Shown: piece after piece, positions 17,558-26,328 of the stretch
Layout of the letters: every line of letters begins with the position of its first letter
Position numbering within the stretch: the stretch's first letter is position 1
Source: Oscillospiraceae bacterium
Lineage (GTDB): Bacteria; Bacillota; Clostridia; Oscillospirales; Ruminococcaceae
Length of the DNA stretch: 64,000 nt
Direction of reading: 5' to 3'
Assembly (NCBI GenBank): GCA_900770285.1
Contig: CAAGJO010000030.1
Location: 1-64,000, forward strand
Notes under the pieces: generated by a model
What the model was told of the DNA's origin: nothing
Databases searched by the model: none
The model's input: the letters and a program-made list of their open reading frames with translations, nothing else
Program-made: the position numbers and the translations under genes

Positions 17558-19423
17558 CTATTTTTTCTTGATAATAAGCGTTCTCATGGCATTGAGAATC
17601 GCTATTATTGAAACTCCTACATCGGCAAATACTGCAGCCCACATATTTGCAATTCCAAATGCTCCGAGTGCTAAAATTGCAGCCTTGACTGTCAGCGCAA
17701 AAATGATATTTTCCATAACAATTTTCATGGTTCTGTGTGCAATGTCAATGACTGTAGGGATTTTTTCTGTGCTGTCATCCATAAGAACAATATCTGCTGC
17801 CTCAATAGCAGCATCTGAACCAATTGCACCCATGGCAATTCCAATGTCTGCACGGGTTAGGACAGGTGCGTCATTTATGCCGTCTCCTACAAATACAAGC
17901 TTGCCCTTTTCTCCTTCATCAGCCAGAAGCTCTTCAACTTTTGCAACCTTGCCGGCAGGCAGCAGCTCGGCACAAACTTCATCCATTCCCAGTTCTGAAC
18001 CGATTTTTTCGCCGATTTCTTTGTTGTCGCCTGTAAGCATAACAAGTCGTCTGATGCCGTGTTCCTTTATTTTTGTCAATGAAGATTTTGCCTCAGGCTT
18101 GATTTCATCAGATATGACTATATGTCCTGCATAAGCCTTATCTATGACCACATGAATAACTGTTCCAATGTGGGAAACTCCGCAGTCTGCGGGATGTATA
18201 TTAAGGCTTTTCATTAGCTTTTCGTTTCCTGCATATACTTCTTTTCCGTCTATAATAGCCTTAACTCCCATACCTGTGATTTGTTCTGAATTGGAAACTC
18301 TTGAACTTTCAATTAGCTTTCCGCAGGCTTTCTTGATTGATAGTGCAATGGGGTGATCCATATACATTTCAGCTGCGGCAGTTATTTCAAGCAGCTGTGC
18401 TGAACTGCAGTTATTGGGATGAACAGCTGTAACTTTGAAAACACCTTTGGTCAGAGTACCTGTTTTGTCAAAAACAAAAGTATCCGCATGGGATAATGCC
18501 TCGAGATAGTTTCCGCCCTTGACTAAAATTCCTTGCTTTGACGCACCTCCTATTCCTCCGAAGAAACTGAGAGGTACAGATATAACCAAAGCACAAGGGC
18601 AGGATATAACTAAGAAAACAAGCGCTCTGTGTATCCAATCTGCAAGATTTCCCATAAAAATAGGAGGTATGAAGGCAAGAAGTACAGCACCGATAACAAC
18701 GCATGGAGTATAGTATTTTGCAAACTTAGTGATAAAGTTTTCTGCCTTTGCTTTTTTGGCACTGGAGTTTTCCACCAGTTCAAGTATTTTTGCTACAGTT
18801 GATTCGCCGAAAGGCTTTGTGACTTTTATTTTCAGTAGTCCGCTCAGATTAATACAGCCGCTGGATGCATTTTCTCCAACTGTTGCGTCACGGGGGATAG
18901 ATTCACCTGTAAGGGCAGATGTGTCAAGAGTGGAGTTTCCTTCTGCAATAATTCCGTCAAGAGGGATTTTTTCTCCGGGTTTAACGGTTATAATATCGCC
19001 TACCTGCACATCCTCAGGGTCAACTTGTATAAGTTCACCGTTTTTTTCAATATTGGCATAGTCCGGACGAATGTCCATAAGTGCTGAAATGGATTTTCGG
19101 GATTTGCCTACAGCAATGCCCTGAAATAGCTCACCCACCTGATAAAACAGCATAACGGCTATTGCTTCGTCAGCTTCTCCAATGCAGAATGCTCCAATGG
19201 TGGCAAGCGCCATAAGAAAGTTCTCGTCAAACACCTGACCGTGAATAATATTCTTGAACGCTTTGAAAAGAACGTCCCAGCCAATTACAGCATAGGCTGC
19301 AAAGGAAGGAATGTATATAAAGATGTTGCTCAATTCAAAAATACCGGCAACAATTTTTGTTATAACAATCAAAAGAAAGCTTATAATAATTCTCACGAGT
19401 GTATGCTTTTGCCTTCGTGTCAC
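17558..19423 (-). CDS. cadA: Zn/Cd/Pb-exporting P1B-type ATPase
   Basis: 621 residues. The transport ATPase core is complete: TGES at 172-175 (actuator), CPC at 275-277 (ion path), DKTGT with phosphorylated Asp319, HP at 357-358 in place of SEHP, then MLTGDN and GDGINDAP (P domain). The last membrane segments carry ADVGVS, whose Asp fits the Zn/Cd/Pb subgroup (P1B-2). It has no N-terminal metal-binding HMA domain; a 74-residue HMA protein is encoded just upstream instead. The start is GTG after AAGGAGGT. With the ArsR gene this is a metal efflux locus. The symbol is by family; zntA is an equal choice. Confidence 0.88.
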   Translation of the reverse strand: MTRRQKHTLVRIIISFLLIVITKIVAGIFELSNIFIYIPSFAAYAVIGWDVLFKAFKNIIHGQVFDENFLMALATIGAFCIGEADEAIAVMLFYQVGELFQGIAVGKSRKSISALMDIRPDYANIEKNGELIQVDPEDVQVGDIITVKPGEKIPLDGIIAEGNSTLDTSALTGESIPRDATVGENASSGCINLSGLLKIKVTKPFGESTVAKILELVENSSAKKAKAENFITKFAKYYTPCVVIGAVLLAFIPPIFMGNLADWIHRALVFLVISCPCALVISVPLSFFGGIGGASKQGILVKGGNYLEALSHADTFVFDKTGTLTKGVFKVTAVHPNNCSSAQLLEITAAAEMYMDHPIALSIKKACGKLIESSRVSNSEQITGMGVKAIIDGKEVYAGNEKLMKSLNIHPADCGVSHIGTVIHVVIDKAYAGHIVISDEIKPEAKSSLTKIKEHGIRRLVMLTGDNKEIGEKIGSELGMDEVCAELLPAGKVAKVEELLADEGEKGKLVFVGDGINDAPVLTRADIGIAMGAIGSDAAIEAADIVLMDDSTEKIPTVIDIAHRTMKIVMENIIFALTVKAAILALGAFGIANMWAAVFADVGVSIIAILNAMRTLIIKKK

Positions 19424-19450
19424 AGTAAATACCTCCTTATATGAGTATTT

Positions 19451-19675
19451 TTATTTAATAATTATTTTGCAGTCAGGTTCAATTTTCCTGCATATTTTTA
19501 CAGCCTTTTTCAGAATTTCGTCAAGGTTTGAATCATCAGCGGTACAAAGAGTCAGCTTTTGCATTATAAAGCTGACAGATGCGTCTTCAACACCGTCAAT
19601 TTTCTTTATTGCGTCCTCCATTTTAGCCGCACAGTTTGCACAATCTAAATCTTCAAGTTTATATGTTTTTTTCAT
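19451..19675 (-). CDS. Stand-alone heavy-metal-associated (HMA) domain protein
   Basis: 74 residues forming one HMA ferredoxin-like domain, with the metal site CANC in DLDCANCAAKMEDAI. The LDCANCAAK form is the one usually fused to the front of CadA/ZntA ATPases. Here it ends 27 bases before the ATPase start and is a separate gene. It is likely a metallochaperone or a detached regulatory domain for that pump. The ATG follows GAGGAGATG. A GGTTTT/AAAACC hairpin lies upstream near 19715. Confidence 0.88.
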   Translation of the reverse strand: MKKTYKLEDLDCANCAAKMEDAIKKIDGVEDASVSFIMQKLTLCTADDSNLDEILKKAVKICRKIEPDCKIIIK

Positions 19676-19814
19676 TTGAACATCTCCTCTGGTATTAATT
19701 TCTGTATAGAGTAACGGTTTTTTATAAAACCTGGTTTATGTTATCGCCGTCAAACAATTCCTGATATATACACTAGCAAAGAAAACGGCGCAGTGGTGCA
19801 GGGGTACGCCCCTG

Positions 19815-20183
19815 CTATTCCTCTACGTGTTCCATTCCCATTTCGATAATGCTGCGGACATGGTCATCTGAAAGGGAATAAAAAACGTTTTTGCCTTCTT
19901 TGCGAAAACGCACCAACTTGTTTGTTTTGAGTACTCTCAGCTGGTGAGATACTGCGGTCTGGGTAATCCCCAAAAGCTTGGAAATGTCATTAACGCAAAG
20001 TTCCGATTCAAATAAAGCATACAAAATCTTTATTCTTGTTGAATCGCCGAATATTTTAAATAGTTCAGCTAAGTCATACAGTATTTCGTCAGGCGGCATA
20101 TTGTCATTTACTTTGCTGAGTGTATTATCAGTAATTTCAGTTTGTTTTATTGATTTTTCTGGATTTTCTTCTTTACAAATCAT
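19815..20183 (-). CDS. ArsR/SmtB-family metal-sensing repressor
   Basis: 122 residues, a winged-helix dimer of the ArsR/SmtB family. The recognition region is TQTAVSHQLRVLKTNKLV. Two known metal sites can be read. ELCVND in helix 3 has the Cys of the CadC-type site. The C-terminal DDHVRSIIEMGMEHVEE has the Asp/His...His/Glu ligands of the SmtB/CzrA helix-5 zinc site. An extra Cys sits at position 3. I infer zinc, cadmium or lead derepression of this gene and the downstream HMA-ATPase pair. A 7-bp GC-rich hairpin (19798-19815) overlaps the stop. Confidence 0.88.
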   Translation of the reverse strand: MICKEENPEKSIKQTEITDNTLSKVNDNMPPDEILYDLAELFKIFGDSTRIKILYALFESELCVNDISKLLGITQTAVSHQLRVLKTNKLVRFRKEGKNVFYSLSDDHVRSIIEMGMEHVEE

Positions 20184-20199
20184 ATATGTTCACTCCTTC

Positions 20200-20219
20200 A
20201 TATGAATATCTGCTCATAT
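20200..20219. promoter_or_regulatory. Probable ArsR operator
   Basis: ATATGA (20200-20205), 8 nt, TCATAT (20214-20219). This dyad fits ArsR/SmtB sites in style and overlaps the -10 of the repressor's own promoter. A second TGCTCATAT copy lies at 20265-20273, towards aroB. Confidence 0.6.
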
Positions 20220-20246
20220 GATAACATATTATGCATAGATTGTCAA
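20218..20246 (-). promoter_or_regulatory. Promoter of the arsR-type gene
   Basis: On the minus strand TTGACA (20246-20241), a 17-nt spacer and TATCAT (20223-20218). The operator dyad begins inside the -10. Confidence 0.7.
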
Positions 20247-20306
20247 TAGTGTTATTGGATTTTTTGCTCATATATAAAAATATAATAAGGTAATTAAAAT
20301 CCGCTC

Positions 20307-20335
20307 TTTACAATTAATCAGGTTTGTGTTATAAT
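20307..20335 (+). promoter_or_regulatory. Promoter of aroB-aroA
   Basis: TTTACA (20307-20312), a 17-nt spacer and TATAAT (20330-20335). Transcription would begin near 20342, which rules out the upstream GTG at 20343 as a usable start. Confidence 0.75.
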
Positions 20336-20375
20336 TTTATTAGTGAAAATCAATAAATTTGAAAGGCTAATGGCT

Positions 20376-21485
20376 ATGAAATTTTACTGCGAGCTTAAAA
20401 AAATTGTGGACGATTCTTATGATATTGAAATCGGACATTCTTTGTTTGATACATTGGTAAACGATTTGAAAAAAGGATTATGCGGAAATCTGAAAAAATT
20501 TGCTGTTGTAACCGATTCAACAGTTAAGGACTTGTATGGTGAAAAAATATATGATAAGCTGATTTCTGAAGGTTTTAAGACTGACTTGTTTGTGATTCCT
20601 GCTGGTGAAAAGTCGAAAACCCGTGAAATGAAAGAATTTGTTGAAGATTCAATGCTTGAAAAAGGTTATCGCCGTGATTGTGCAGTTATAGCTGTGGGCG
20701 GAGGAGTTGTTACCGACCTTGCAGGCTTTGTTGCCGGAACTTTCGGCAGAGGTGTTCCTTTTGTTAATTATGCAACGACTTTGCTTGCAGCGGCAGACGC
20801 ATCTGTCGGCGGAAAAACAGCGGTAGATACGCCCTTGGCTACAAATCTTATAGGACTTTTCAATCAGCCTGAAAAGGTTTACCTTGATATTGATACATGG
20901 AAAACTTTGCCTCAAAGACAGCTTTCCAGCGGCTTGAGCGAAACAATAAAACATGCCTGCCTTGGGGATAAAGAGCTTTTTGAATTCCTTGAAAAAAACA
21001 TAGACAAGATTTTTGAAAATGACACGGATGCCTGCGAATATATTGCAGAGCGAAACTGTGCCGTAAAATATAAGGTTGTTATGCAGGATGAAAAGGAATC
21101 GGGACTGCGTGAAATTTTAAATCTCGGTCATACTGTTGGCAGGGCTATTGAAACGGTGTCTGATTATAATCTTTTGCACGGTGAGGCTTTGGCAATAGGA
21201 ATGACAGCACAGGTGCGTCTGGGACAAAAGCTTGGTTTTATATCTGCCGAAAATGCAGACAGAGTGGTTTCGCTTTATAAAAAGGCAAAGCTTCCTACCG
21301 AAATACCTGAATATATTGATAAAGCTGAATTGGTTAAAAAGCTTTATACCGATAAAAAAGTACGCAACGGAAAGCTTAGATTTGTTTTTCAAAAGGAAAT
21401 CGGTGATGTAATGCAGTTTGGCGAAAATAATTTTGCTAAGGAAATTACTGAGGACGAAATTGCTGAGATTATAGGGGAAATGTGA
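20376..21485 (+). CDS. aroB: 3-Dehydroquinate synthase
   Basis: Converts DAHP to 3-dehydroquinate, the second shikimate step. 369 residues. The NAD-binding region GGGVVTDLAGFVAG and the segment YATTLLAAADASVGGKTAVD are typical. The zinc ligands are seen as Glu in ETIKHACLGD, His in LNLGHTVGRA and His in LLHGEALAIGM. An ATG at 20370 and a GTG at 20343 are also in frame; 20376 gives the best spacing (9 nt) from GAAAGG. The stop codon touches the aroA start, so the two are translationally coupled. Confidence 0.92.
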   Translation: MKFYCELKKIVDDSYDIEIGHSLFDTLVNDLKKGLCGNLKKFAVVTDSTVKDLYGEKIYDKLISEGFKTDLFVIPAGEKSKTREMKEFVEDSMLEKGYRRDCAVIAVGGGVVTDLAGFVAGTFGRGVPFVNYATTLLAAADASVGGKTAVDTPLATNLIGLFNQPEKVYLDIDTWKTLPQRQLSSGLSETIKHACLGDKELFEFLEKNIDKIFENDTDACEYIAERNCAVKYKVVMQDEKESGLREILNLGHTVGRAIETVSDYNLLHGEALAIGMTAQVRLGQKLGFISAENADRVVSLYKKAKLPTEIPEYIDKAELVKKLYTDKKVRNGKLRFVFQKEIGDVMQFGENNFAKEITEDEIAEIIGEM

Positions 21486-22724
21486 ATGAATATAAAAATA
21501 ACACCGTCAGTTCTAACCGGGAAAGTAAAAATCCCTCCGTCAAAAAGCGTGGCGCATAGAATGATTATCGCCGCCGCTTTAGCAAAGGGTACTTCTGTAA
21601 TTTCAAATGTTGACCTTTCAAAGGATATTACTGCAACTATTCATGCTATGAAGGCTTTGGGTGCAGATATTTCCGTTGAAGGTGATACTGTAACTGTAAA
21701 AGGAATTGAACAGCCCCCTGAAAAAGCAGTTATAGATTGTAATGAATCAGGCTCTACAATGAGATTTCTGATTCCTGTTGCTTGTGCATTGGGAGTTGAA
21801 ACCACTTTTGTTGGCAGGGGAAAGCTTCCTCAAAGACCTGTTACGCCTTATGTTGAGGAATTTCCTAAGCATGGTATTGAGTTTGATTTTTCCAATGCAG
21901 CTGAAGGCTGTGTATTGCCGTGTACTGTAAAAGGTAAGCTGACAAGCGGTGATTTTAATGTCAGCGGAGGGATTTCCTCACAGTTTATTACGGGACTTTT
22001 GCTTGCATTGACGCTGCTTGACAGCGACAGCAGAATCAATCTTACATCACATCTTGAATCCCGTCCGTATGTGGATATAACCATTGCATGTCTTAAAAAT
22101 TATGGCTGTGAAATATCTGAAACAGAAGATAGCTATACCGTAAAAGGCGGACAGGCTCTGATTGCCTGTGACGGCAGCGTGGAGGGAGATTATTCTCAGG
22201 CTGCATTTTTCCGTGTAGCAAATTCTCTTGGATCAAATGTAGAGATATGTGGTCTTTCTGAAAATTCAAGACAGGGTGATAAGGCAATTTTTGATATATG
22301 CAAAAACTGCGAAAAGAAAAATGGTGAACTTTCATCTTTTGAGGCTGATGTTTCGGATATTCCTGACCTTGTGCCGATTTTAACGGTTCTTGCATGCTTT
22401 TGTAAAGGTAAATCAAGAATATATAATGCCGCAAGACTCAGAATAAAAGAATGTGACCGCCTTGAAGCAATTTCTGCTACCTTAAATAAACTTGGCGGAA
22501 AAGTTATTCAGCATGAGGACAGCCTTGAGATTGAAGGCGTTGAGAGTCTGCATGGCGGAGAAATTGATTCATATAACGATCATAGAATTGCTATGGCAAT
22601 TTCCATAGCAGCAATAAGAAGCACCGATGATGTGGTGATCAACGGTGCAGAGTGCGTTTCAAAATCATATCCTGAGTTTTTTGAGGATTTTAAAAAGCTT
22701 AATGGAATTGCAAAAGAAATTTAA
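21486..22724 (+). CDS. aroA: 3-Phosphoshikimate 1-carboxyvinyltransferase (EPSP synthase)
   Basis: 412 residues. Transfers enolpyruvate from PEP to shikimate-3-phosphate. Family signatures are PPSKSVAHRM at the N-terminus, NESGSTMRFL near residue 85, and the C-terminal NDHRIAMAIS and SKSYPEFF. It begins directly after the aroB stop, with GGGGAA in aroB serving as ribosome site. Its last 4 bases overlap the end of the convergent DUF1836 gene, and no terminator is seen between them. Confidence 0.94.
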   Translation: MNIKITPSVLTGKVKIPPSKSVAHRMIIAAALAKGTSVISNVDLSKDITATIHAMKALGADISVEGDTVTVKGIEQPPEKAVIDCNESGSTMRFLIPVACALGVETTFVGRGKLPQRPVTPYVEEFPKHGIEFDFSNAAEGCVLPCTVKGKLTSGDFNVSGGISSQFITGLLLALTLLDSDSRINLTSHLESRPYVDITIACLKNYGCEISETEDSYTVKGGQALIACDGSVEGDYSQAAFFRVANSLGSNVEICGLSENSRQGDKAIFDICKNCEKKNGELSSFEADVSDIPDLVPILTVLACFCKGKSRIYNAARLRIKECDRLEAISATLNKLGGKVIQHEDSLEIEGVESLHGGEIDSYNDHRIAMAISIAAIRSTDDVVINGAECVSKSYPEFFEDFKKLNGIAKEI

Positions 22725-23287
22725 TCTTTAGTTTTTTCTTCTTCCTCGTCAACATGGTTTAACTTATTAAGCTTTGACAAGGAGTTTTCAGCTAAAAGCT
22801 TGCTTGCGCCGGAAATTGCGGCGGCGTGCATTATGGATAAGGAAAGCATAGTTGAAATGTCATACTCGCCTTGCCGCATATCCTTTGAATAGCGTTGAAG
22901 AATATCTGTACTGTTGGCGAAAGATTTTTCAAAATGAGATGAAAAGAAGTTCAGAACTTCCTTTTCAGTTCGTGTTCTCAGTAAATTGTCAATTAGCATT
23001 CCTATTGACGGAATCGGCAGAACAGGTTTCATAACGCAGATAATTATAAGACGTGAAATATGTACACGTGAATATTTTTTCTTGACGGGACTTGGAATAA
23101 TCCCGTGCTTAACATAGTTGTTTATCATTGAAGAAGTAAGGGGGGCTTCACCTTCAGCGGAAAATCGGCTCATATATTTGCTCATCAGTGTTATAACTTG
23201 ATCCATATATAAATCAATTTCAGGTAACTCCTCCCAACGTGGAAGATGAAATTCTGTTAAATCTTTGTTTTGTTCAGCTTCGGCCAT
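22721..23287 (-). CDS. DUF1836 family protein
   Basis: 188 residues, soluble. The N-terminal half resembles a MerR-type helix-turn-helix (TSSMINNYVKHGIIPSPVKKKYSR), typical of DUF1836 proteins of Firmicutes. The C-terminal half is helical, with an acidic Lys/Glu tail. I infer a DNA-binding regulator with unknown target. It has its own promoter and overlaps the end of aroA tail to tail. Confidence 0.7.
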   Translation of the reverse strand: MAEAEQNKDLTEFHLPRWEELPEIDLYMDQVITLMSKYMSRFSAEGEAPLTSSMINNYVKHGIIPSPVKKKYSRVHISRLIIICVMKPVLPIPSIGMLIDNLLRTRTEKEVLNFFSSHFEKSFANSTDILQRYSKDMRQGEYDISTMLSLSIMHAAAISGASKLLAENSLSKLNKLNHVDEEEEKTKD

Positions 23288-23419
23288 GATTCATACTCCT
23301 AACTATAGTTTTTATACCTGAAATAATATTTTCAAATCTATCACATTATGCACACATTGATATGTAAAAATATGCTATGATTACTGTTGATATTTGACTT
23401 ATGTCTTGTATTATGAAGT

Positions 23420-23448
23420 ATTATAGCATATTTTTTTGACAATTACAA
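23420..23448 (-). promoter_or_regulatory. Promoter of the DUF1836 gene
   Basis: On the minus strand TTGTAA (23448-23443), a 17-nt spacer and TATAAT (23425-23420), with an extended TG before the -10. Confidence 0.7.
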
Positions 23449-23488
23449 GACGCTGATATAAACTTTTTTAAATAATTTGCAAAAAAGC

Positions 23489-23517
23489 TTGACATGGATA
23501 ATATGAAATGATATAAT
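23489..23517 (+). promoter_or_regulatory. Promoter of the ATPase-vor operon
   Basis: TTGACA (23489-23494), a 17-nt spacer and TATAAT (23512-23517), a full-consensus match 48 bases before the first gene. Confidence 0.85.
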
Positions 23518-23564
23518 GGTTTTGAAAACTAGATATAATAATTTTTGAAAGGCTAATAAATTGT

Positions 23565-24227
23565 ATGGAATATAAGTACAAAAAGATAACCGTAATAACA
23601 GGATATTACGGGTGCGGAAAAACTAATCTGGCTGTTAATCTTGCTGTAAAAATGAAGGCTTTGGGCAGGGTTACTCTGGTTGATATGGATACAGTAAATC
23701 CTTATTTCAGAACAGCTGATTTTAAGAATATGCTAGAAAATATGGGCATAAAGGTAGTTTGTCCGCAGTACGCAAATACTAATCTGGATATACCCGTTTT
23801 AAATTTTGATTTGGAAAAATTCTATGATGATACTGATTATCTTATTGTTGATATGGGAGGTGATGAGGCAGGAGCTTACGCACTGGGAAGATACCGCGGC
23901 TTTATTGAGCAGCACCCCGATGAGTATGATATTCTTTATGTATACAGTATGTATCGCAATGTTGAAGAAAACGTTGAAAATACTGTGAATACATTGCGGG
24001 AAATAGAAAAAGCTGACGGAATTGGCTGTACGGCATTGGTAAATAACTCAAATATGGGAGCAGAAACAACTGCCGTAATATATAAGAAATCTTTGGGCTT
24101 TGCATTGGAAGTTGAAAAGCTGAGCGGATTGAAAACAGCTTTCAGCTGTGTGCCTGAAGAAATGGCAGAAACCTGTTCGGAAAATGAAATGCCTGTTAAA
24201 AGGTATGTAAAAATGATTTGGGAATAA
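23565..24227 (+). CDS. MinD/ParA-like P-loop ATPase of the vor operon
   Basis: 220 residues. Walker A is GYYGCGKT at 13-20. A deviant-Walker/switch segment VDMDTVNPYFR and a second acidic strand LIVDMGGDEAG follow, all as in SIMIBI-class (MinD, ParA, nitrogenase-iron-protein-like) ATPases. There is no amphipathic MinD membrane tail and no partner ParB or MinC/E. It is the first gene of the operon and is followed 39 bases later by the ferredoxin subunit, so a role in assembly or control of the iron-sulfur oxidoreductase is plausible. That is inference from position only. Confidence 0.75.
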   Translation: MEYKYKKITVITGYYGCGKTNLAVNLAVKMKALGRVTLVDMDTVNPYFRTADFKNMLENMGIKVVCPQYANTNLDIPVLNFDLEKFYDDTDYLIVDMGGDEAGAYALGRYRGFIEQHPDEYDILYVYSMYRNVEENVENTVNTLREIEKADGIGCTALVNNSNMGAETTAVIYKKSLGFALEVEKLSGLKTAFSCVPEEMAETCSENEMPVKRYVKMIWE

Positions 24228-24266
24228 TAAATATAAAATTAAATATATACGGAAAGGTAAATTTGT

Positions 24267-24485
24267 ATGATTGAAATAAATAAAGAAAGGTGTAAGGGCT
24301 GTGGACTTTGCGTTGATACTTGTCCGCAGAAAATAATTCGTATTAACCGTGACAGTCATAATTCAAAAGGTTATTTTGCCGCAGAATGTTTTGACAATGA
24401 AAAGTGCATATCCTGTAAAATGTGTGCAGTTATGTGCCCCGATTGTGCAATAAAAGTTATGAAACGAGGAAAAGACGATGAGTAG
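24267..24485 (+). CDS. vorD: 2-Oxoacid:ferredoxin oxidoreductase, delta (ferredoxin) subunit
   Basis: 72 residues carrying two 4Fe-4S motifs: CKGCGLCVDTCP and CISCKMCAVMCP. It passes electrons from the catalytic subunits to ferredoxin. The ribosome site is GGAAAGG. Its end overlaps the start of the alpha subunit gene by 8 bases, consistent with coupled translation. Confidence 0.88.
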   Translation: MIEINKERCKGCGLCVDTCPQKIIRINRDSHNSKGYFAAECFDNEKCISCKMCAVMCPDCAIKVMKRGKDDE

Positions 24486-25539
24486 AGTTTTAATGAAAGG
24501 AAATGAGGCGCTTGCTGAGGCTGCTATGAGAGCAGGCTGTAAATGCTTTTTCGGATATCCCATAACACCTCAGACTGAAATATCAGCCTATCTTGCTAAA
24601 AATATGCCAAAGCATAACGGAGTATTTCTTCAGGCAGAAAGTGAAGTAGCCGCTATAAATATGGTCCTTGGTGCAGCCTCTGCAGGGGTCAGAGCAATGA
24701 CGTCAAGCTCATCTCCGGGAATATCCCTTAAATCTGAAGGTATATCATATATAGCAGGTTCAGATCTGCCATGTGTTATTGTAAATGTTGAACGAGGCGG
24801 TCCGGGACTTGGCGGAATTCAGCCGTCACAGTCTGATTATAACCTTGCAACAAAGGCAGCAGGCCACGGCGATTTTAATATGCTGGTGTTTGCACCGTCA
24901 TCAGTTCAGGAAACTGTTGATATGACATTTAAGGCTTTTGATAGAGCTGATAAATATAGAATGCCTGCCATGATTTTGTCAGATGGACTTTTGGGACAAA
25001 TGATGGAGCCTGTGGAATTTCCGGATGAAGTTCCTCAGCAGATTGAAAAGCCCTGGGCTTGTAACGGTCATGAAAATAAGCGTAAGCATAACATAATAAA
25101 TTCACTTTACTTAAAACCTGACGAGCTTGAAGCATCGGTTGATGCAAGATATAAACGATATGAAGAAGTAGAAGAGAAATGCTCAGAATGTGAAGCTTAT
25201 CTTTGTGATGATGCAGAAATTGTGGTAACAGCTTTTGGTGCATGTGCGAGAATTGCAAAGAATGCAGTTGATGCCGCAAGAGAAAAAGGTATCAGGGCAG
25301 GACTTTTCAGACCAAAGACACTGTATCCTTTCCCAAAAAATCAGCTGAAAGATGCTTGTAAAACTGCAATATCTGTTTTGTGCGTTGAGATGTCAAAGGG
25401 ACAAATGGTTGAAGATATAAGACTTTATCTGGAGTGCAGAATACCCGTTTATTTCTATGGAAGAACAGGAGGAAATATTCCTGCACCAAAGGATGTTTTG
25501 GCGAATATTGAAAAAAGCTTGGAAATAAGCAGATCTTAA
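24478..25539 (+). CDS. vorB: 2-Oxoacid:ferredoxin oxidoreductase, alpha subunit (VorB-like)
   Basis: 353 residues. The N-terminus MSRVLMKGNEALAEAA, then FFGYPITPQTE and MTSSSSPGISLKSEG, are the pyrimidine-binding domain of 2-oxoacid:ferredoxin oxidoreductases in the form usually named VorB (2-oxoisovalerate type). ERGGPGLGG and the C-terminal domain follow in order. The complex oxidatively decarboxylates a 2-oxoacid with CoA, giving acyl-CoA, CO2 and reduced ferredoxin. The branched-chain substrate is inferred from resemblance to VorB; 2-oxoglutarate (Kor) cannot be excluded. The order delta-alpha-beta-gamma is the classic four-subunit operon. Confidence 0.85.
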   Translation: MSRVLMKGNEALAEAAMRAGCKCFFGYPITPQTEISAYLAKNMPKHNGVFLQAESEVAAINMVLGAASAGVRAMTSSSSPGISLKSEGISYIAGSDLPCVIVNVERGGPGLGGIQPSQSDYNLATKAAGHGDFNMLVFAPSSVQETVDMTFKAFDRADKYRMPAMILSDGLLGQMMEPVEFPDEVPQQIEKPWACNGHENKRKHNIINSLYLKPDELEASVDARYKRYEEVEEKCSECEAYLCDDAEIVVTAFGACARIAKNAVDAAREKGIRAGLFRPKTLYPFPKNQLKDACKTAISVLCVEMSKGQMVEDIRLYLECRIPVYFYGRTGGNIPAPKDVLANIEKSLEISRS

Positions 25540-25560
25540 TCAGAAAGGACGATTGTAATT

Positions 25561-26313
25561 ATGGAAATAATTTATGACAGACCTCATGCTCTGCTTGATG
25601 TTCCAACCCATTACTGCCCGGGCTGTACTCATGGAATTATTCACAAGCTTGTTGCAGAGGTTATTGACGAGCTGGATATAGAAGGAAAAACCGTTGGCAT
25701 ATGTCCTGTAGGCTGTGCAGTTATGGCATATGACTATTTCAGCTGTGATATGATCGAGGCGGCACATGGCAGAGCACCTGCTGTTGCAACAGGCGTAAAA
25801 AGAGCTAAGCCTGATTCGGTTGTTTTCACATATCAGGGCGATGGGGATCTTGCAGCTATCGGAACATGTGAAACAGTTCATGCTGCGTCAAGAGGCGAAA
25901 ATATAACTGTAATCTTTGTTAACAATACAATTTACGGTATGACAGGCGGTCAGATGGCACCGACTACTATACCGGGACAAGTTACGCAGACTACACCATA
26001 CGGAAGAGATCCTCAGGTTAATGGTTATCCTCTTAAAGTCTGCGAATTGCTGGCACAGTGTGACGGAACAGCCCTTGCACAGCGTGTTTCAGTTGATACA
26101 GTGCCTAATATTCTTACAGCTAAAAAAGCAATCAAAAAGGCTTTTCAGAATCAGATAGATAAAAAAGGCTTTTCAATAGTTGAGATACTTTCAACCTGCC
26201 CGACCAACTGGGGAATGACGCCGCAGGAAGCTTTGGAAAGACTCCGTAAGGAAATGATACCATATTATCCTTTAGGTGTTTATAAAGATACAGATGTTTG
26301 GAATCATTCATAA
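25561..26313 (+). CDS. vorA: 2-Oxoacid:ferredoxin oxidoreductase, beta (ThDP-binding) subunit
   Basis: 250 residues. CPGCTHG near the start and the ThDP/Mg motif, beginning GDGDLAAIGTCE and ending NNTIYGMTGGQ, are those of the TPP-binding subunit. It lies 21 bases after the alpha gene with GAAAGGA upstream. Forms the active site together with the alpha subunit. Confidence 0.86.
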   Translation: MEIIYDRPHALLDVPTHYCPGCTHGIIHKLVAEVIDELDIEGKTVGICPVGCAVMAYDYFSCDMIEAAHGRAPAVATGVKRAKPDSVVFTYQGDGDLAAIGTCETVHAASRGENITVIFVNNTIYGMTGGQMAPTTIPGQVTQTTPYGRDPQVNGYPLKVCELLAQCDGTALAQRVSVDTVPNILTAKKAIKKAFQNQIDKKGFSIVEILSTCPTNWGMTPQEALERLRKEMIPYYPLGVYKDTDVWNHS

Positions 26314-26328
26314 GAAAGGGATGATAGT

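Noticed and set aside
19798..19815. Terminator after the arsR-type gene
   Set aside because: The GCAGGGG/CCCCTGC hairpin overlaps the stop codon but no T-tract follows on the minus strand, so transcription into the HMA and ATPase genes is more likely.
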